Notes: generated from the sequence alone by a model not told the origin. Shown: positions 7,349-18,300, counted from the first letter of the stretch. The stretch is DNA of 64,000 nt from Rubellimicrobium thermophilum DSM 16684 (GCF_000442315.1 NZ_KE557320.1:645606-709605); one strand, 5' to 3'. Numbers and translations: made by a program.

Positions 7349-8902
7349 ATGGTCGATGATCGGGTGGATGGATCGGGAGCCCCGTCGGGTGCGCCGTCCA
7401 GAACACGGGATGGGATCGTGTCCGGAACGCCGGGCGACGACCGGATCGATATGGCCTATGCTGGGGATCCGGACGGTGACCGGATCGACAATCTGGATGC
7501 CATCCTGCCCGGCACGCGGGAGAATGACGATGTCGTGGACGCCGGAGACGGCAACGACACCGTGATGGCCGGGCTGGGCAACGACACCGTCTTTGGCGGG
7601 GCCGGCAATGATGTGATCCATGGCGGCGCCGACGACGACCGACTGTTCGGCGGGGACGGCGATGATACGCTCTTCGGCGGAGACGGGCAGGACATCCTGT
7701 TCGGCGGAGCCGGCAATGACAGGCTCTGGGGCGAAGCGGGCGACGATACCCTCAAGGGCGGCGAAGGACAGGATCTCCTTGTCGGCGGCGCCGGCAATGA
7801 CTGGATCAATGGCCAGGAGGGGAACGACACCCTCTTCGGGGGCGAGGGCGACGACCGGATCTTCGGCGAGGACGGCGACGACACGGCCTATGGCGGCGCG
7901 GGCGACGACAGCATCGAGGGCGGCGCAGGCAACGATGTCCTTTTCGGCGGCGCAGGCAGCGACACGATCTTCGGCGGCACGGGCGATGACGTGATCGGCG
8001 GGGACGCCGGCGACGATGTCCTGTTCGACGGCGACGGCGACGATGTGATCTTCGGCGGCGCCGGGAACGACACCATCCATGGCGGGTCGGGCCGCAACAT
8101 CCTGTCGGGGGGCGACGACCGCGACCTGTTCCTGGGCGGATCGGGCGGCAGCGCAGTGGACGGCGGATCGGGCGGGGACGACTTCGACACGCTCGACCTG
8201 CGCGGATCGGGCGTTCGCCGCATCGAATACACGAGCGACGACCGCGAGGACGGGATCGTCCATTTCCGTGACGGCACCACGATGACCTTCACGGAGATCG
8301 AGAATGTCATCCCCTGCTTCACGCCCGGCACCGTCATCGCCACGCCGCACGGCGAACGCCCTGTCGAGGAGCTGAAGGTCGGCGACCGGATCATCACCCG
8401 TGACAACGGCATCCAGGAGATCCGCTGGATCGGACGCAAGGATCTTTCGGCCCGCGCCCTTGTCGCCGCTCCGCATCTGCGGCCGATCCTGATCCGGGCC
8501 GGTGCGCTCGGGCATGGCCTGCCGGAGCGGGACATGCTGGTCAGCCCGAACCACCGCATCCTTGTCGCCAATGAACGCACCCAGCTCTACTTCGAGGAAT
8601 CCGAGGTTCTTGCCGCGGCCAAGCACATGGTCGGCAGCCCCGGCATCCATGCGGTGGACGTAATGGGCGTCAGCTACATCCATTTCATGTTCGATCAGCA
8701 TGAAGTGGTCCTCTCCAACGGCGCCTGGACCGAAAGCTTCCAGCCCGGCGACTGGAGCCTGAAGGGGATCGGCAACGCCCAGCGCAGCGAGCTGTTCGAG
8801 CTCTTCCCCGAACTGCGCACCGCGCAGGGGATCCACAGCTATCACGCCGCGCGCAAGACGCTGAAGAAGCACGAGGCACGGCTGCTCGTCCGTCAGGGCT
8901 GA
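7349..8902 (+). CDS. RTX-repeat calcium-binding protein with C-terminal Hint domain
   Basis: A 517-residue protein. After an N-terminal segment without a signal peptide come about 20 glycine/aspartate nonapeptides of the GGxGxDxhx type (residues ~64-265), which form Ca2+-binding beta-rolls in type I-secreted proteins. A Hint (hedgehog/intein) domain begins at Cys323 in IPCFTPGTVIATPHGE and runs to about 460, with SPNHRILV as the conserved histidine block. Such Hint modules occur on many Rhodobacterales exoproteins; some Hint domains self-cleave before the cysteine. ATG 7349 is chosen for its GAGGAG ribosome site. No type I exporter gene is nearby. The function of the secreted product is unknown. 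Confidence 0.88.
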   Translation: MVDDRVDGSGAPSGAPSRTRDGIVSGTPGDDRIDMAYAGDPDGDRIDNLDAILPGTRENDDVVDAGDGNDTVMAGLGNDTVFGGAGNDVIHGGADDDRLFGGDGDDTLFGGDGQDILFGGAGNDRLWGEAGDDTLKGGEGQDLLVGGAGNDWINGQEGNDTLFGGEGDDRIFGEDGDDTAYGGAGDDSIEGGAGNDVLFGGAGSDTIFGGTGDDVIGGDAGDDVLFDGDGDDVIFGGAGNDTIHGGSGRNILSGGDDRDLFLGGSGGSAVDGGSGGDDFDTLDLRGSGVRRIEYTSDDREDGIVHFRDGTTMTFTEIENVIPCFTPGTVIATPHGERPVEELKVGDRIITRDNGIQEIRWIGRKDLSARALVAAPHLRPILIRAGALGHGLPERDMLVSPNHRILVANERTQLYFEESEVLAAAKHMVGSPGIHAVDVMGVSYIHFMFDQHEVVLSNGAWTESFQPGDWSLKGIGNAQRSELFELFPELRTAQGIHSYHAARKTLKKHEARLLVRQG

Positions 8903-8950
8903 GGTCACGCAGCCCCTCTGCGCACAGGGGCGGAAAGCGGGAGCGGCAAG

Positions 8951-8974
8951 CGGGGGGCAGCGCATGGCCCCCCG
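8951..8974. terminator. bidirectional stem-loop between convergent genes
   Basis: CGGGGGGC (8951-8958) pairs with GCCCCCCG (8967-8974) around an 8-nt loop. It lies 48 bp after the RTX-Hint stop and 15 bp after the end of the opposing dehydrogenase gene, so it can serve both strands. There is no T-tract. Confidence 0.55.
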
Positions 8975-8988
8975 CGGCTCCTTTGCGC

Positions 8989-11402
8989 CTAGGCCCGCAT
9001 CCGTCCGCCATCGTCCCACAGCGGCGCAAGATGCACACGCGCCGGGCGGCGCTCACCCAGGATCTCGATCTCGACAGGCAGGCCGTCCGCGATCCGGTCG
9101 GTCGGCAGGAAGCCCTGGGCGACGCTCTGCCCGGTCCAGTGGCTGAACCCCCCGGATGTGCACCAGCCGACCACCGCCCCGTCGAGCCAGATCGGCTCCC
9201 AGCCGACGACATCGGCATCGGCCGCTTCCACCACGAAAGGCACGAGGCGACGCTTCGGCCCCCGGGCCCTTTCGGCCAGGGCCGCCGCCTTGCCGATGAA
9301 GTCTGCCGTCTTGTCCAGCCGCAGGAAGCGGTCGAGACCCGTCTCTGCCGGCGTGTAGTCGGGCGAGAATTCGCGCCCCCAGCTGCCGAACCACTTGTCG
9401 AGCCGCAGCGACATCATCGCCCGCATCCCGAAGGGACGCAGCCCCAGATCGCGGCCCGCCTCCCACAGGACATGCCACAGATGTCGCTGGCTCATGGCAT
9501 CGCAGAAGATCTCGTAGCCGAGATCGCCGGTATAGCTGACGCGCTGCACGAGGCAGTCGGCCATGCCCACGGTCATCCGCCGGCAATCCATGAAGCGCAA
9601 GGGCGCATGATCGCGCGTGACACGGTGCAGAAGCTCGGTGGCGCGGGGTCCCGCAATCTGGAAGCCGGTGCGGGTATCGGAGATGTTCTCGATCCGCATC
9701 CCGTCCTCGGCATGGCTTTCGAACCAGCGCAGATGCCAGCCCTGGGCGCCATAGCTGGCGGTCAGCATGAACTCGGTGTCCGAAAGGCAGGAGACCGTGA
9801 AATCGCCGATGATCCGGCCCGAAGGAGCCAGCAGGGGGTTGAGCGCGAGGCGCCCGGGCCGCGGGATCGTCCCGGCCATGATGCGGTCCAGCCAGTCGCG
9901 CGCGCGGGGCCGGTCACACGATACTTGCCGAAATTCGACAGCTCGTTGATGCCCACCCCCTGGCGGACGGCGAAAACCTCCTGCCGCGTGGCCTCCCAGG
10001 CGTTGGACCGCTTGAAGGTCGGCGTCTCGTGGCGCGGCTCTCCCGGAAGGGCAAAGTAGTTGACGACCTCGAGCCCGTATTGCTGGCCCCAGACCGCGCC
10101 CATGGCATCGAAGATGTCGTACATGGGCGAGGTGCGGAAAGGCCGGGCTGCAGGCTTCTCCTCGTTCGGATAGGCGACGGAGAAGCGCGTCCGGTAATTC
10201 TCGATGACCTTGGGGACGGTGTAGCCCGGCGTCGTCCAGTTGCCGAAGCGGGCGATGTCGAAGCCGCGGGGGTCGCGCTCCGTCTCGCCCTCGATCATCC
10301 ACTGGGCGAGCGAGAGGCCCATGCCCCCGCCCTGGCTGAAGCCTGCCATGACGGCGCAGGCCGACCAGAAGTTGCGCAGCCCCGGCACGGGACCGATCAG
10401 CGGGTTGCCGTCCGGGGCGAAGGTGAAGGGGCCGTGGATCACGCGCTTGATCCCCGTGCGGCCGAGGACCGGAAAGCGGCGGGTGGCGAAGGCGACCGAA
10501 TCCTCGATCTTGGTCCAGTCCTCGTTCAGCAGTTCATGCCCGAAGGTCCAGGGGGTGCCGTCGATCGACCAGCCCTCGCAGGGCTTCTCGTAGAAGCCGA
10601 TGCAGAAGCCGCGGCCCTCCTGCCGCAGATAGCTTTCGCCGCCGGGGTCGATCACATGGGGAAACTCGGTTCCCCGTTCCAGATAGGCCACGACCTCGGG
10701 CACCTCGTCGGTGACCAGATACTGATGGGCCATCGGCAACAGCGGCCCGTAGACGCCGGCCATGGCAAAGACCTCGCGCGCCCAGAGACCCGCGGCATTG
10801 ACGACATGTTCGGCATGGATGGTGCCCTTCTCGGTCACGACATCCCAGCTTCCGTCCGCACGCGGGTGCAGCTCCAGCACGCGGTTGTGCAGGACGATCT
10901 CCGCCCCCCCATGCGGGCTGCGCGGGCATAGGCATGGGTGGTGCCGGACGGGTCGAGATGGCCATCCAGCGGATCCCAGAGCGCCCCGAGGATACCGTCG
11001 AGATTGACGAGGCCGGCGGTCTTCTCCTCGATCTCCTTCGGACCGAGGATGGCGGTCTCGAGGCCCATGTAGCGGTGCTTGGCCCGTTCGGCCTTGAGCA
11101 TGTCGAAACGTTCGGGCGTGTCCGCCAGGGTCAGCCCGCCCACATGATGCAGGCTGCAGGACAGGCCGGTGATCGCCTCCAGCTCCCTGTAGAGGCGGAT
11201 CGTGTAGCCCTGCAGCGCCGCCATGTTGGTATCGCCGTTGAGCGTGTGGAACCCCCCGGCCGGCATGCCAGGTGGAGCCCGATGTCAGTTCGGATCTCTC
11301 GATCAGCATGACATCGGACCAGCCGAGCTTTGTCAGATGGTAGAGCACCGAGCAGCCGACGACGCCGCCCCCGATCACGGCCACGCGTGTGGTGGTCTTC
11401 AT
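8989..11402 (-). CDS. FAD-dependent dimethylglycine/sarcosine dehydrogenase-like protein (GcvT domain; three frameshifts)
   Basis: Probable flavoenzyme that demethylates an N-methylglycine and passes the one-carbon unit to tetrahydrofolate. The ATG at 11402 gives VAVIGGGVVGCSVLYHL, a FAD-binding DAO domain. The middle holds the FAO-linker region (HGPFTFAPDGNPLIGP). The C-terminal third carries GcvT folate-binding and barrel domains (RVSYTGDLGYEIF, GWCTSGGFSHW). The frames change three times: an extra base in the C-run 11252-11257, a missing base in the seven-C run 10904-10910, and a missing base near 9905-9912. Correcting them gives about 803 aa, the normal family length. Dimethylglycine dehydrogenase is the closest guess; sarcosine dehydrogenase and related demethylases share the layout. 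Confidence 0.85.
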
Positions 11403-11532
11403 GTCCTTCGTTCCCCCGTTCCCTTGGGTCGCGGCAGCCTAGGCCGCGTTGCCCGCGCGATGGTTGCCGGAACGCGACGCGACAAGTCGCTCCTGGCCTT
11501 TCCGTTGCGCTCAGGATCCCAGGAAGGGGTTA

Positions 11533-12068
11533 ATGATCCGTTACGGCATCGAACGGTCGATGGCCGATCCGCGCAACACCCTGACGGGCTCCGCTTGACG
11601 CGAAACGCGATCGGCGCAGTTCCGGACATCCTCTCGGGGTCGATGCTCGCGGTGACGACCTTTTCGCTGACGGCCATGGTCACCCTTCAGCGGTCGGCAG
11701 CCCGGATGTTCACGCCGCGCGTCCATCTCGTGCTGATGAAGGACCGAACGACGCAGAATGCGCTGGCCACCTTCATCGGCGCGTGGATCTACGCGCTGCT
11801 CGCGACCGTCATCCTCGATCTTCCGTATTTCGGCGAGCGGGGGCGGGTGGCGTTGTTCGTCACGACGGTCCTGTTGCTGAGCCTGATCGTGATGAGCACC
11901 CTGCGCTGGATCCTGCATCTGCAATCCGCGGGATCGCTCATCGATACCGCCCGGCGGATCGAGGACGAGGCGGCCGGGCCGCTGGCCGCGGGACCGGGCG
12001 CTCGCCGGCTCTCGACCCAGCAGGAGAAGGCCCAGCTTGCCCGGGCCGCGGCGTGGCTCAGGGAATGA
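11533..12068 (+). pseudogene. DUF2254-family membrane protein, truncated and frameshifted
   Basis: The segment from about 11595 matches the DUF2254 core: GSMLAVTTFSLTAMVTLQ, SAARMFTPRVHLVL and TTQNALATFIGAWIYALLATVIL, then a further helix and LRWILHLQSAG. Intact relatives are about 420 aa, with two helices before this core and a large C-terminal domain after it. Here neither is found, and the frame ends at 12068 inside the opposing SYLF gene. ATG 11533 has a good ribosome site (AGGAAGGGG) but its frame stops at 11596-11598. One added G in 11586-11588 would join it to the core. A gene remnant is the simplest reading; a short expressed two- to three-helix protein is possible. Confidence 0.5.
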
Positions 12069-12621
12069 TGCGGGTGTATTTCGTCCCTTCGATCGTCGCC
12101 CCGAGGCGCAGGCCCGACTGGGCAAAGACGACGGCAATGACCGGCATCATCGCCGTCGTGGTATCGGCGCGCAGGATCTCGCCACGGTCATTGACCGCAT
12201 ATTGCAGGTTGGCCCCGGCCACCCAGCCGGGAGACTGACGGAATTCGAGCAGCGCTTCCTGCGTCATGAAGAAGAGGACGTGGGAATACTGCTGGGCCCC
12301 GATCTGGAGCCCGGCCGAAGCGGCGGTGGCGGCATAGTAGTCCACGGTCGCGCCCCCCACCCGAAGGGCCCCGGTGCCATAGGCCCCGCCCAGGCCCAGG
12401 CCCAGCTCGGTGACCACGGGCATCACCAGCATCCCTGCGGCCTGATTGGCCAGATCGCGCGTGGCGGGATAGTTCTGGAAGAGAAAGTTCAACGCCGCAT
12501 CGACACGGGCATCGATCGTCGCCGCGCCGCCCGATCCGATGCCGTTCGCGCAACCGGCCAGCGCGGATGCCGCCACGAAGCAGCCCAGAAGCGCGCGTCG
12601 GGTAAATGCCGTCATCGTCAC
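12058..12621 (-). CDS. SYLF/YSC84-domain lipoprotein
   Basis: A 187-residue protein with a lipoprotein signal (arginine-rich start, hydrophobic stretch, lipobox LAGC with Cys24), so it is probably membrane-anchored on the outer side. The rest is a SYLF (Ysc84/actin-binding-like, DUF500) domain, with GMLVMPVVTELGLGLGGAYG, SAGLQIGAQQYSHVLFFMT and the C-terminal LRLGATIEGTKYTRI. Eukaryotic SYLF domains bind phosphoinositides; the bacterial role is unclear. The 3' end overlaps the DUF2254 remnant by 11 bp. Confidence 0.85.
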   Translation of the reverse strand: MTMTAFTRRALLGCFVAASALAGCANGIGSGGAATIDARVDAALNFLFQNYPATRDLANQAAGMLVMPVVTELGLGLGGAYGTGALRVGGATVDYYAATAASAGLQIGAQQYSHVLFFMTQEALLEFRQSPGWVAGANLQYAVNDRGEILRADTTTAMMPVIAVVFAQSGLRLGATIEGTKYTRIIP

Positions 12622-12701
12622 CGCCCTACAGGTTTCCGGCCTTGTCCCGGCCCGTTGTGCCGCAGTCTAGGACGGGCCGGGTCTCCTGTCATCCCGGTCC
12701 C

Positions 12702-13601
12702 TCATCCGGATCCCGGGGTGTCGGCGGGGTTCGGCCGCCGGCCCCGGGCCGAGCCCAGCGCCGCCAGCATCCCTGCCAGTGTGACCATCACGATCCCGGC
12801 CAGCGCCAGGGGATCGGGCAGATGGCCGAAGGCCAGCCAGCCCAGTCCCGCGGACCAGATGAGCTGCACATAGTTGAACGGGGCCAGCGTGGCGGCCGGC
12901 GCCTCGCGATAGGCGGCTGTGAACAGGACATGTCCCAGTGTCGCCAGCAGGCCCAGCCCCGTCAGGGCCGCGATGTCGAAGGGCGGAACGGCGCGGTCCG
13001 GCAGGTTGAAGGGTAGCAGCGCCGCAAAGATCGCCAGACCGGCCAGGGCCGTGAAGACGAGCAGGGCCTGCGTGCTCTCCGTCCGGGACAGCAGGCGGGA
13101 CAGCATCTGATAAACGGCTGTCGCCGCGGCACAGAGAAGGGCGAAGGCCACGCCCTGCGCCGAAAGACCGCCGCCCGGTCGCACGATCAGGAGCACCCCC
13201 GCCAGTCCCAGCATCACGGCGGCCCAGCCCAGCGGGGCGACCCGCTCGCCCAGAAGGGGGACAGCCAGGATCATCACCGCCAGAGGGGCGAGATAGACGA
13301 TGGCGATCGTTTCGCCCACCGGCATGTGACGCAGGGCCAGCCCGACCGCGATCGAGGCGACCGACAGGCTGCCGGCCCGGACCAGGACCAAGCCGGTGCG
13401 GCGGGTGCGGAACAGCGCCGCGCCGCCGGTCGGCAGATAGATGGCCAGAAGGATCGTGGCATTGATCAGATAGCGCACGGCCAGCACGAAGGGCACCGGC
13501 CAGCGCGCGGTGAGGTATTTCGTCACCACATCCGACAGCGCGAACATGAAGACGGCAGCCAGGATCAGCCCGATCCCGCGCCAGGGTTGCTGTCCGTCCA
13601 T
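12702..13601 (-). CDS. DMT-superfamily transporter (EamA domains)
   Basis: A 299-residue integral membrane protein with ten predicted helices in two EamA repeats (about 10-140 and 150-285). The first repeat begins with GIGLILAAVFMFALSDVVTKYL, and the second includes AAATAVYQMLSRLL. Such carriers export or import metabolites, amino acids or nucleotide precursors; the substrate cannot be inferred. It lies 57 bp downstream of hemB on the same strand and might be co-transcribed with it. Confidence 0.88.
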   Translation of the reverse strand: MDGQQPWRGIGLILAAVFMFALSDVVTKYLTARWPVPFVLAVRYLINATILLAIYLPTGGAALFRTRRTGLVLVRAGSLSVASIAVGLALRHMPVGETIAIVYLAPLAVMILAVPLLGERVAPLGWAAVMLGLAGVLLIVRPGGGLSAQGVAFALLCAAATAVYQMLSRLLSRTESTQALLVFTALAGLAIFAALLPFNLPDRAVPPFDIAALTGLGLLATLGHVLFTAAYREAPAATLAPFNYVQLIWSAGLGWLAFGHLPDPLALAGIVMVTLAGMLAALGSARGRRPNPADTPGSG

Positions 13602-13658
13602 GACCTCGTGCCCTTACCGCCTCTCGCCGGGTGGCGCTCGCCTGCCCTGTTTCGCGCC

Positions 13659-14654
13659 CTAGTCGTTGAGCATGCGTGCCGCCTCGGGTGCGAAATAGGT
13701 CAGGATGCCGTCGCATCCCGCACGGCGGAAGGCCATGAGGCTTTCGATCATCGTCTTCGGGCCGTCGATCCAGCCATTCGCGGCCGCGGCCCGCAGCATC
13801 GCATATTCGCCGGAGACCTGATAGGCGAAGGTCGGCGCGCCGAAGCGGTCCTTCACGCGGCGGCAGATGTCCAGATAGGGCAGGCCCGGCTTCACCATCA
13901 CCATGTCCGCCCCTTCGGAGAGGTCGCGCGCGACACAGCGCAGCGCCTCCTCGGCATTGGCGGGGTCGATCTGATAGGTCGCCTTGTCGCCCCTGAGGGC
14001 GCCGCTTGCCCCGACCGCATCCCGGAAGGGGCCATAGAAGGCGCTGGCATATTTGGCGGCATAGCTCAGGATCGCGACATGGCCGTATCCTTCGGCCTCG
14101 AGCGCGCGGCGGATGGCGCCGATCCGGCCATCCATCATGTCCGAGGGGCCGAGGATGTCCGCCCCCGCCGCAGCCTGCGCAAGCGCCATGCGCACCAGCG
14201 CCTCCACCGTCTCGTCATTGACGATCTCGCCGTTGCGGACGAATCCGTCATGGCCGTCGATATTGTAGGGATCGAGGGCGATGTCGGTCATCACCGCGAT
14301 TTCCGGCACGGCGTCCTTGATCGCCCGGATGGCGCGGTTGACGAGGTTGTCGGGCGACCAGGCCTCGGCACAGTCCGCCGTGCGCTGCTCCAGGGCCGTA
14401 TAGGGAAAGAGGCAGAGCGCCGGAATGCCGAGCGAGCGGGCTTCGCGAGCGGTCTCGACGATGCCGGCGACGGTTCGGCGGCGGATGTCGGGCATGGAGG
14501 CGATGGTCTCGCCATCCTCGCCGCCGGTGAGGAAGACCGGCCAGATGAAATCCGAAGCTGTCAGCGTCGTCTCGCGCAGCAGGGCACGCAGAGCGGGCGT
14601 GCGGCGCAGCCGGCGCAGCCGGGTGGCGGGGAATGGGGCAGGGATCGGTGTCAT
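13659..14654 (-). CDS. hemB: delta-aminolevulinic acid dehydratase (porphobilinogen synthase)
   Basis: Condenses two 5-aminolevulinate molecules to porphobilinogen in tetrapyrrole synthesis. From ATG 14654 the protein has 331 aa, typical for HemB. The two Schiff-base lysines are visible in the LSYAAKYASAFYGPF and MVMVKPGLPYLD blocks. The active-site metal region reads DIALDPYNIDGHDG, without the cysteine triad of Zn-dependent enzymes, as in the magnesium or metal-independent HemBs of alphaproteobacteria. Longer reading frames upstream are rejected because MTPIPAPFPATRLRRLRRT is the family start. Confidence 0.96.
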   Translation of the reverse strand: MTPIPAPFPATRLRRLRRTPALRALLRETTLTASDFIWPVFLTGGEDGETIASMPDIRRRTVAGIVETAREARSLGIPALCLFPYTALEQRTADCAEAWSPDNLVNRAIRAIKDAVPEIAVMTDIALDPYNIDGHDGFVRNGEIVNDETVEALVRMALAQAAAGADILGPSDMMDGRIGAIRRALEAEGYGHVAILSYAAKYASAFYGPFRDAVGASGALRGDKATYQIDPANAEEALRCVARDLSEGADMVMVKPGLPYLDICRRVKDRFGAPTFAYQVSGEYAMLRAAAANGWIDGPKTMIESLMAFRRAGCDGILTYFAPEAARMLND

Positions 14655-14793
14655 GGGGGCCTCCGGCGGCGGGCCGGGCGGACCGGCCACAGCATGGGGC
14701 GTGGCATGGAACGGCCGCAGGCTCAAGTCTGGGCAAGGCGACGGCAACCCGCTAGGTTCGGGGCAACGAAACAGGGACAGGCCGGAGCTGACC

Positions 14794-15318
14794 TTGCAAT
14801 TCACCACGATCCTCTTCGAGGTCATCGATTTCCGGTCCTTCTCCAACCTCTGGTACTGGATCATGCTGGCCGTCCTGTGGTCGAGCGCGAGCCACTGGGT
14901 GCTGGGCGTGCCCTTCGACATGATCCAGCGGGCCAGGCGGCAGGGCGGCCAGGCGCTGGCCGATCTGCAGGACATGGTGCGCATCAATGTCACGCGGCTT
15001 CTCTATATCGGCGAGGTGGCGGGGCTGTGGCTCGTGGGATTTGTGGCCTTCCTGCTGACCACGCTGCTGCTGCTCGCCTTCTGGTACTGGATCGAGTTCG
15101 CGCAGGCCGTCGTGCTGATCGCCCTGCCCATGACGCTTGTCGGGGTCATGAGCATCGCCACCGCGCGGCGCATCGCGCAGGAGGCCCCAGAGGGCGAGGC
15201 GCTGTTCCGGCGCCTCTCGCGCCATCGCCTGCATGTGCAGATGGTGGGCATGCTGTCGATCTTTGTCACGGCAATGTTCGGGATGTATCAGAATCTCGTG
15301 GCGGTGCGGAGCTTCTGA
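14794..15318 (+). CDS. 'component of SufBCD complex'-type membrane protein
   Basis: A 174-residue membrane protein of a family I know from Rhodobacterales genomes under the name 'component of SufBCD complex', a name without firm experimental support. The start is TTG 14794 with GGAG seven bases upstream. Recognisable parts are VIDFRSFSNLWYWIMLAVLW (first helix), a VPFDMIQRARRQGGQA loop, and three more helices, the last being MLSIFVTAMFGMYQNLV. No suf genes are in the window. It is divergent from hemB and followed by mfd. Confidence 0.7.
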   Translation: MQFTTILFEVIDFRSFSNLWYWIMLAVLWSSASHWVLGVPFDMIQRARRQGGQALADLQDMVRINVTRLLYIGEVAGLWLVGFVAFLLTTLLLLAFWYWIEFAQAVVLIALPMTLVGVMSIATARRIAQEAPEGEALFRRLSRHRLHVQMVGMLSIFVTAMFGMYQNLVAVRSF

Positions 15319-15356
15319 CGGTTGACGGCGCCTGCCTGCGCGGTAGGTGAGCGCGC

Positions 15357-18300
15357 ATGCTCCGCTCCCCTCTCCATGTCACGGTCGGTGGCGCCCCCGA
15401 AGGCCATGATGCCAGGCTGATCCTGCAGGAGCTGGACCGCTCCGGCCCCTGCCGTCCTGCATGTCGCGCGCGATGACCGGCGCCTTGCGGCGATGCGCGC
15501 CGCGCTGGCCTTCTTCGACCCCGGCCTGCCGGTCTTCACCTTTCCGGCCTGGGATGTGCTGCCCTATGACCGCGTGTCGCCCAACCCCGAGATCGCGGCC
15601 GCGCGGATGGCGACGCTGGCCGCACTCGTGCACGGGATGCCGGGACGCTTCGTCCTGCTGACCACGCTCAATGCCGCGACGCAGCGCATCCCCCCGCGCG
15701 AGCTGCTGCAGAGGACCGCCTTCACCGCGCGGGTGGGCGACCGCGTGGACGAGGCGGCCCTGCGGGCCTTCCTGACACGGATGGGCTTCACCCAGGCCCC
15801 CACCGTCACCGAACCGGGCGATTATGCCCTGCGCGGCGGGCTGATCGATGTCTGGCCGCCGGGCCATGAGATGCCTGTGCGACTCGACTTCTTCGGCGAC
15901 ATGCTCGATGGCGCGCGCCGCTTCGACCCCGCCACGCAGCGCACGACCGAGAAGCTGACCGTGGTGGAGCTCGCCCCCGTCTCGGAGGTCCTGCTCGAGG
16001 AGGACGCCATCGCGCGCTTCCGTCAGGCCTACCGGCAGGAATTCGGCCCCGCCGGCAGCGACGATCCCCTCTACGAGGCCGTCAGCGCCGGACGCCGGCA
16101 GGCGGGGATGGAGCACTGGCTGCCCTTCTTCCATGAGCGGCTGGAGACGCTGTTCGACTATCTCCCCGGCGCGACCGTCACGCTCGACGACCAGACCGAG
16201 GCGGCGCGCGAGGTGCGATGGGCTACCGTCCAGGACGCCTATGAGACGAGGCGGGCCGCCATGGCCGATCGCAGCCGCATCGATACCGTCTACAAGCCCG
16301 CGCCGCCGGGGCTTCTCTATCTGGACGCAGAGGCCTGGGATGCCGTGCTGCGGGACCGGCGGGTGCTGCGCTTCCATCCTCTGCCGCAACCGTCCGGCCC
16401 CGGCACGATCGATGCGGGCGGGCGGATCGGGCGGGATTTCGCCCCCGAGCGGCAGTCGGAGAAGCTGTCGCTCTTCGGGGCGCTGGCCGCGCATGTGAAG
16501 GCGCGGCTGGCCGAAGGCCCGGTCATCCTGGCCAGCTATTCCGAAGGCTCGCGCGAGCGGTTCGAACATCTGCTGGAGGAGGAGGGCCTGGGCGAAACCG
16601 TGGCCGTCCCCGACTTCTCGCGCGTGGGGCGGCATGGCATCCATCTGGCGGTCTGGCCTCTCGAACGCGGCTTCGAGGCGCCGGGCCTGACGGTGATCGC
16701 CGAACAGGATGTGCTGGGCGACCGGCTGATCCGCCCCGCGCGACGCAAGCGGCGGGCCGAGAACTTCCTGACCGAGGTCCAGAGCCTTCGCCCCGGCGAT
16801 CTGGTCGTGCATGTGGAACATGGGGTGGGGCGCTTCGTCGGCATGGAGACGGTGCGCATCGCCCTGCCCGGCCAGAAGGGGCCCGGCGCCCCGCACGAAT
16901 TCCTGCGGCTCGAATATGCCGAAGGCGGCTCGCTCGGCCTGCCGGTGGAGAACATCGATCTGCTGTCCCGCTACGGCCACGAGGACGGGCTTCTGGACAA
17001 GCTCGGGGCAGGGGCCTGGCAGGCCCGCAAGGCCCGCCTCAAGGAGCGCATCAAGCTGGCGGCGGAACGGCTGATCCGGACCGCCGCCGAACGGGCGTTG
17101 CGCAAGGCGCCCGAGATCGACCCGCCCGAGGATCTGTGGGAGCAGTTCCTCGCCCGCTTTCCCTATGTGGAAACCGAGGACCAGATCCAGGCCATCGATG
17201 ATGTGCTGGCCGACATGGCCTCGGGCCGGCCGATGGACAGGCTGGTCTGTGGCGATGTCGGTTTCGGCAAGACCGAGGTGGCGATCCGCGCCGCCTTTGT
17301 CGCCGCCATGTCCGGCCTGCAGGTGGCCGTGGTGGCGCCCACCACCCTCCTGGCCCGCCAGCATTACCGCACCTTCGCCGAAAGACTGCGCGGATTCCCC
17401 ATCGAGGTGCGCCCCCTTTCTCGCTTCGTCAGCGCGAAGGAGGCCGCAAGGACGCGCGAGGGGCTGGCCGATGGAACCGTGGATATCGTCGTGGGCACCC
17501 ATGCGGTGCTCGCCAAGCAGGTGAAGTTCCGCAATCTCGGCCTTCTGGTGATCGACGAGGAGCAGCATTTCGGAGTCGCCCACAAGGAGCGGCTCAAGGA
17601 GATGCGGTCGGACATCCATGTGCTCACGCTGACCGCGACGCCGATTCCGCGCACGCTCCAGATGTCGCTCACGGGCGTGCGCGACCTGTCGGTGATCGCC
17701 ACGCCGCCCGTGGACCGTCTGGCCATCCGCACCTATGTGTCCGAATTCGACACGGTGACGATCCGCGAGGCGCTGCTGCGCGAGCATTACAGGGGCGGGC
17801 AGTCCTTCTTTGTCGTGCCCCGCATCGCCGACCTGCCCGAGATGGAGGACTGGCTGAAGCGCGAGGTGCCGGAGCTCAGCTATATCGTCGCGCATGGCCA
17901 GCTTGCGGCGGGCGATCTCGACGAGCGCATGAATGCCTTCTACGACGGCAAGGCCGATGTCCTTCTGGCCACGACCATCGTGGAATCGGGGCTCGACATT
18001 CCCACCGCGAACACGCTGATCGTCTGGCGGGCCGATCTGTTCGGCCTGGCGCAGCTCTATCAGATCCGCGGCCGCGTGGGGCGCTCCAAGACGCGCGCCT
18101 ATGCCTATCTGACGACAAAGCCCCGCCTGAAGCTGACCCCGCAGGCGGAACGGCGGCTCAAGGTGCTGGGCAGCATCGACAGCCTCGGGGCGGGTTTTGC
18201 CCTCGCCTCGCAGGATCTCGACATCCGCGGTGCAGGGAACCTGCTGGGCGAGGAGCAGTCCGGCCAGATCCGCGAGGTGGGCTTCGAGCTCTATCAGCAG

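Noticed and set aside
7500-8150. Tandem repeats that could suggest a CRISPR or satellite array
   Set aside because: The ~27-bp periodicity encodes the RTX nonapeptides; there are no spacers and the repeats are degenerate at the DNA level.
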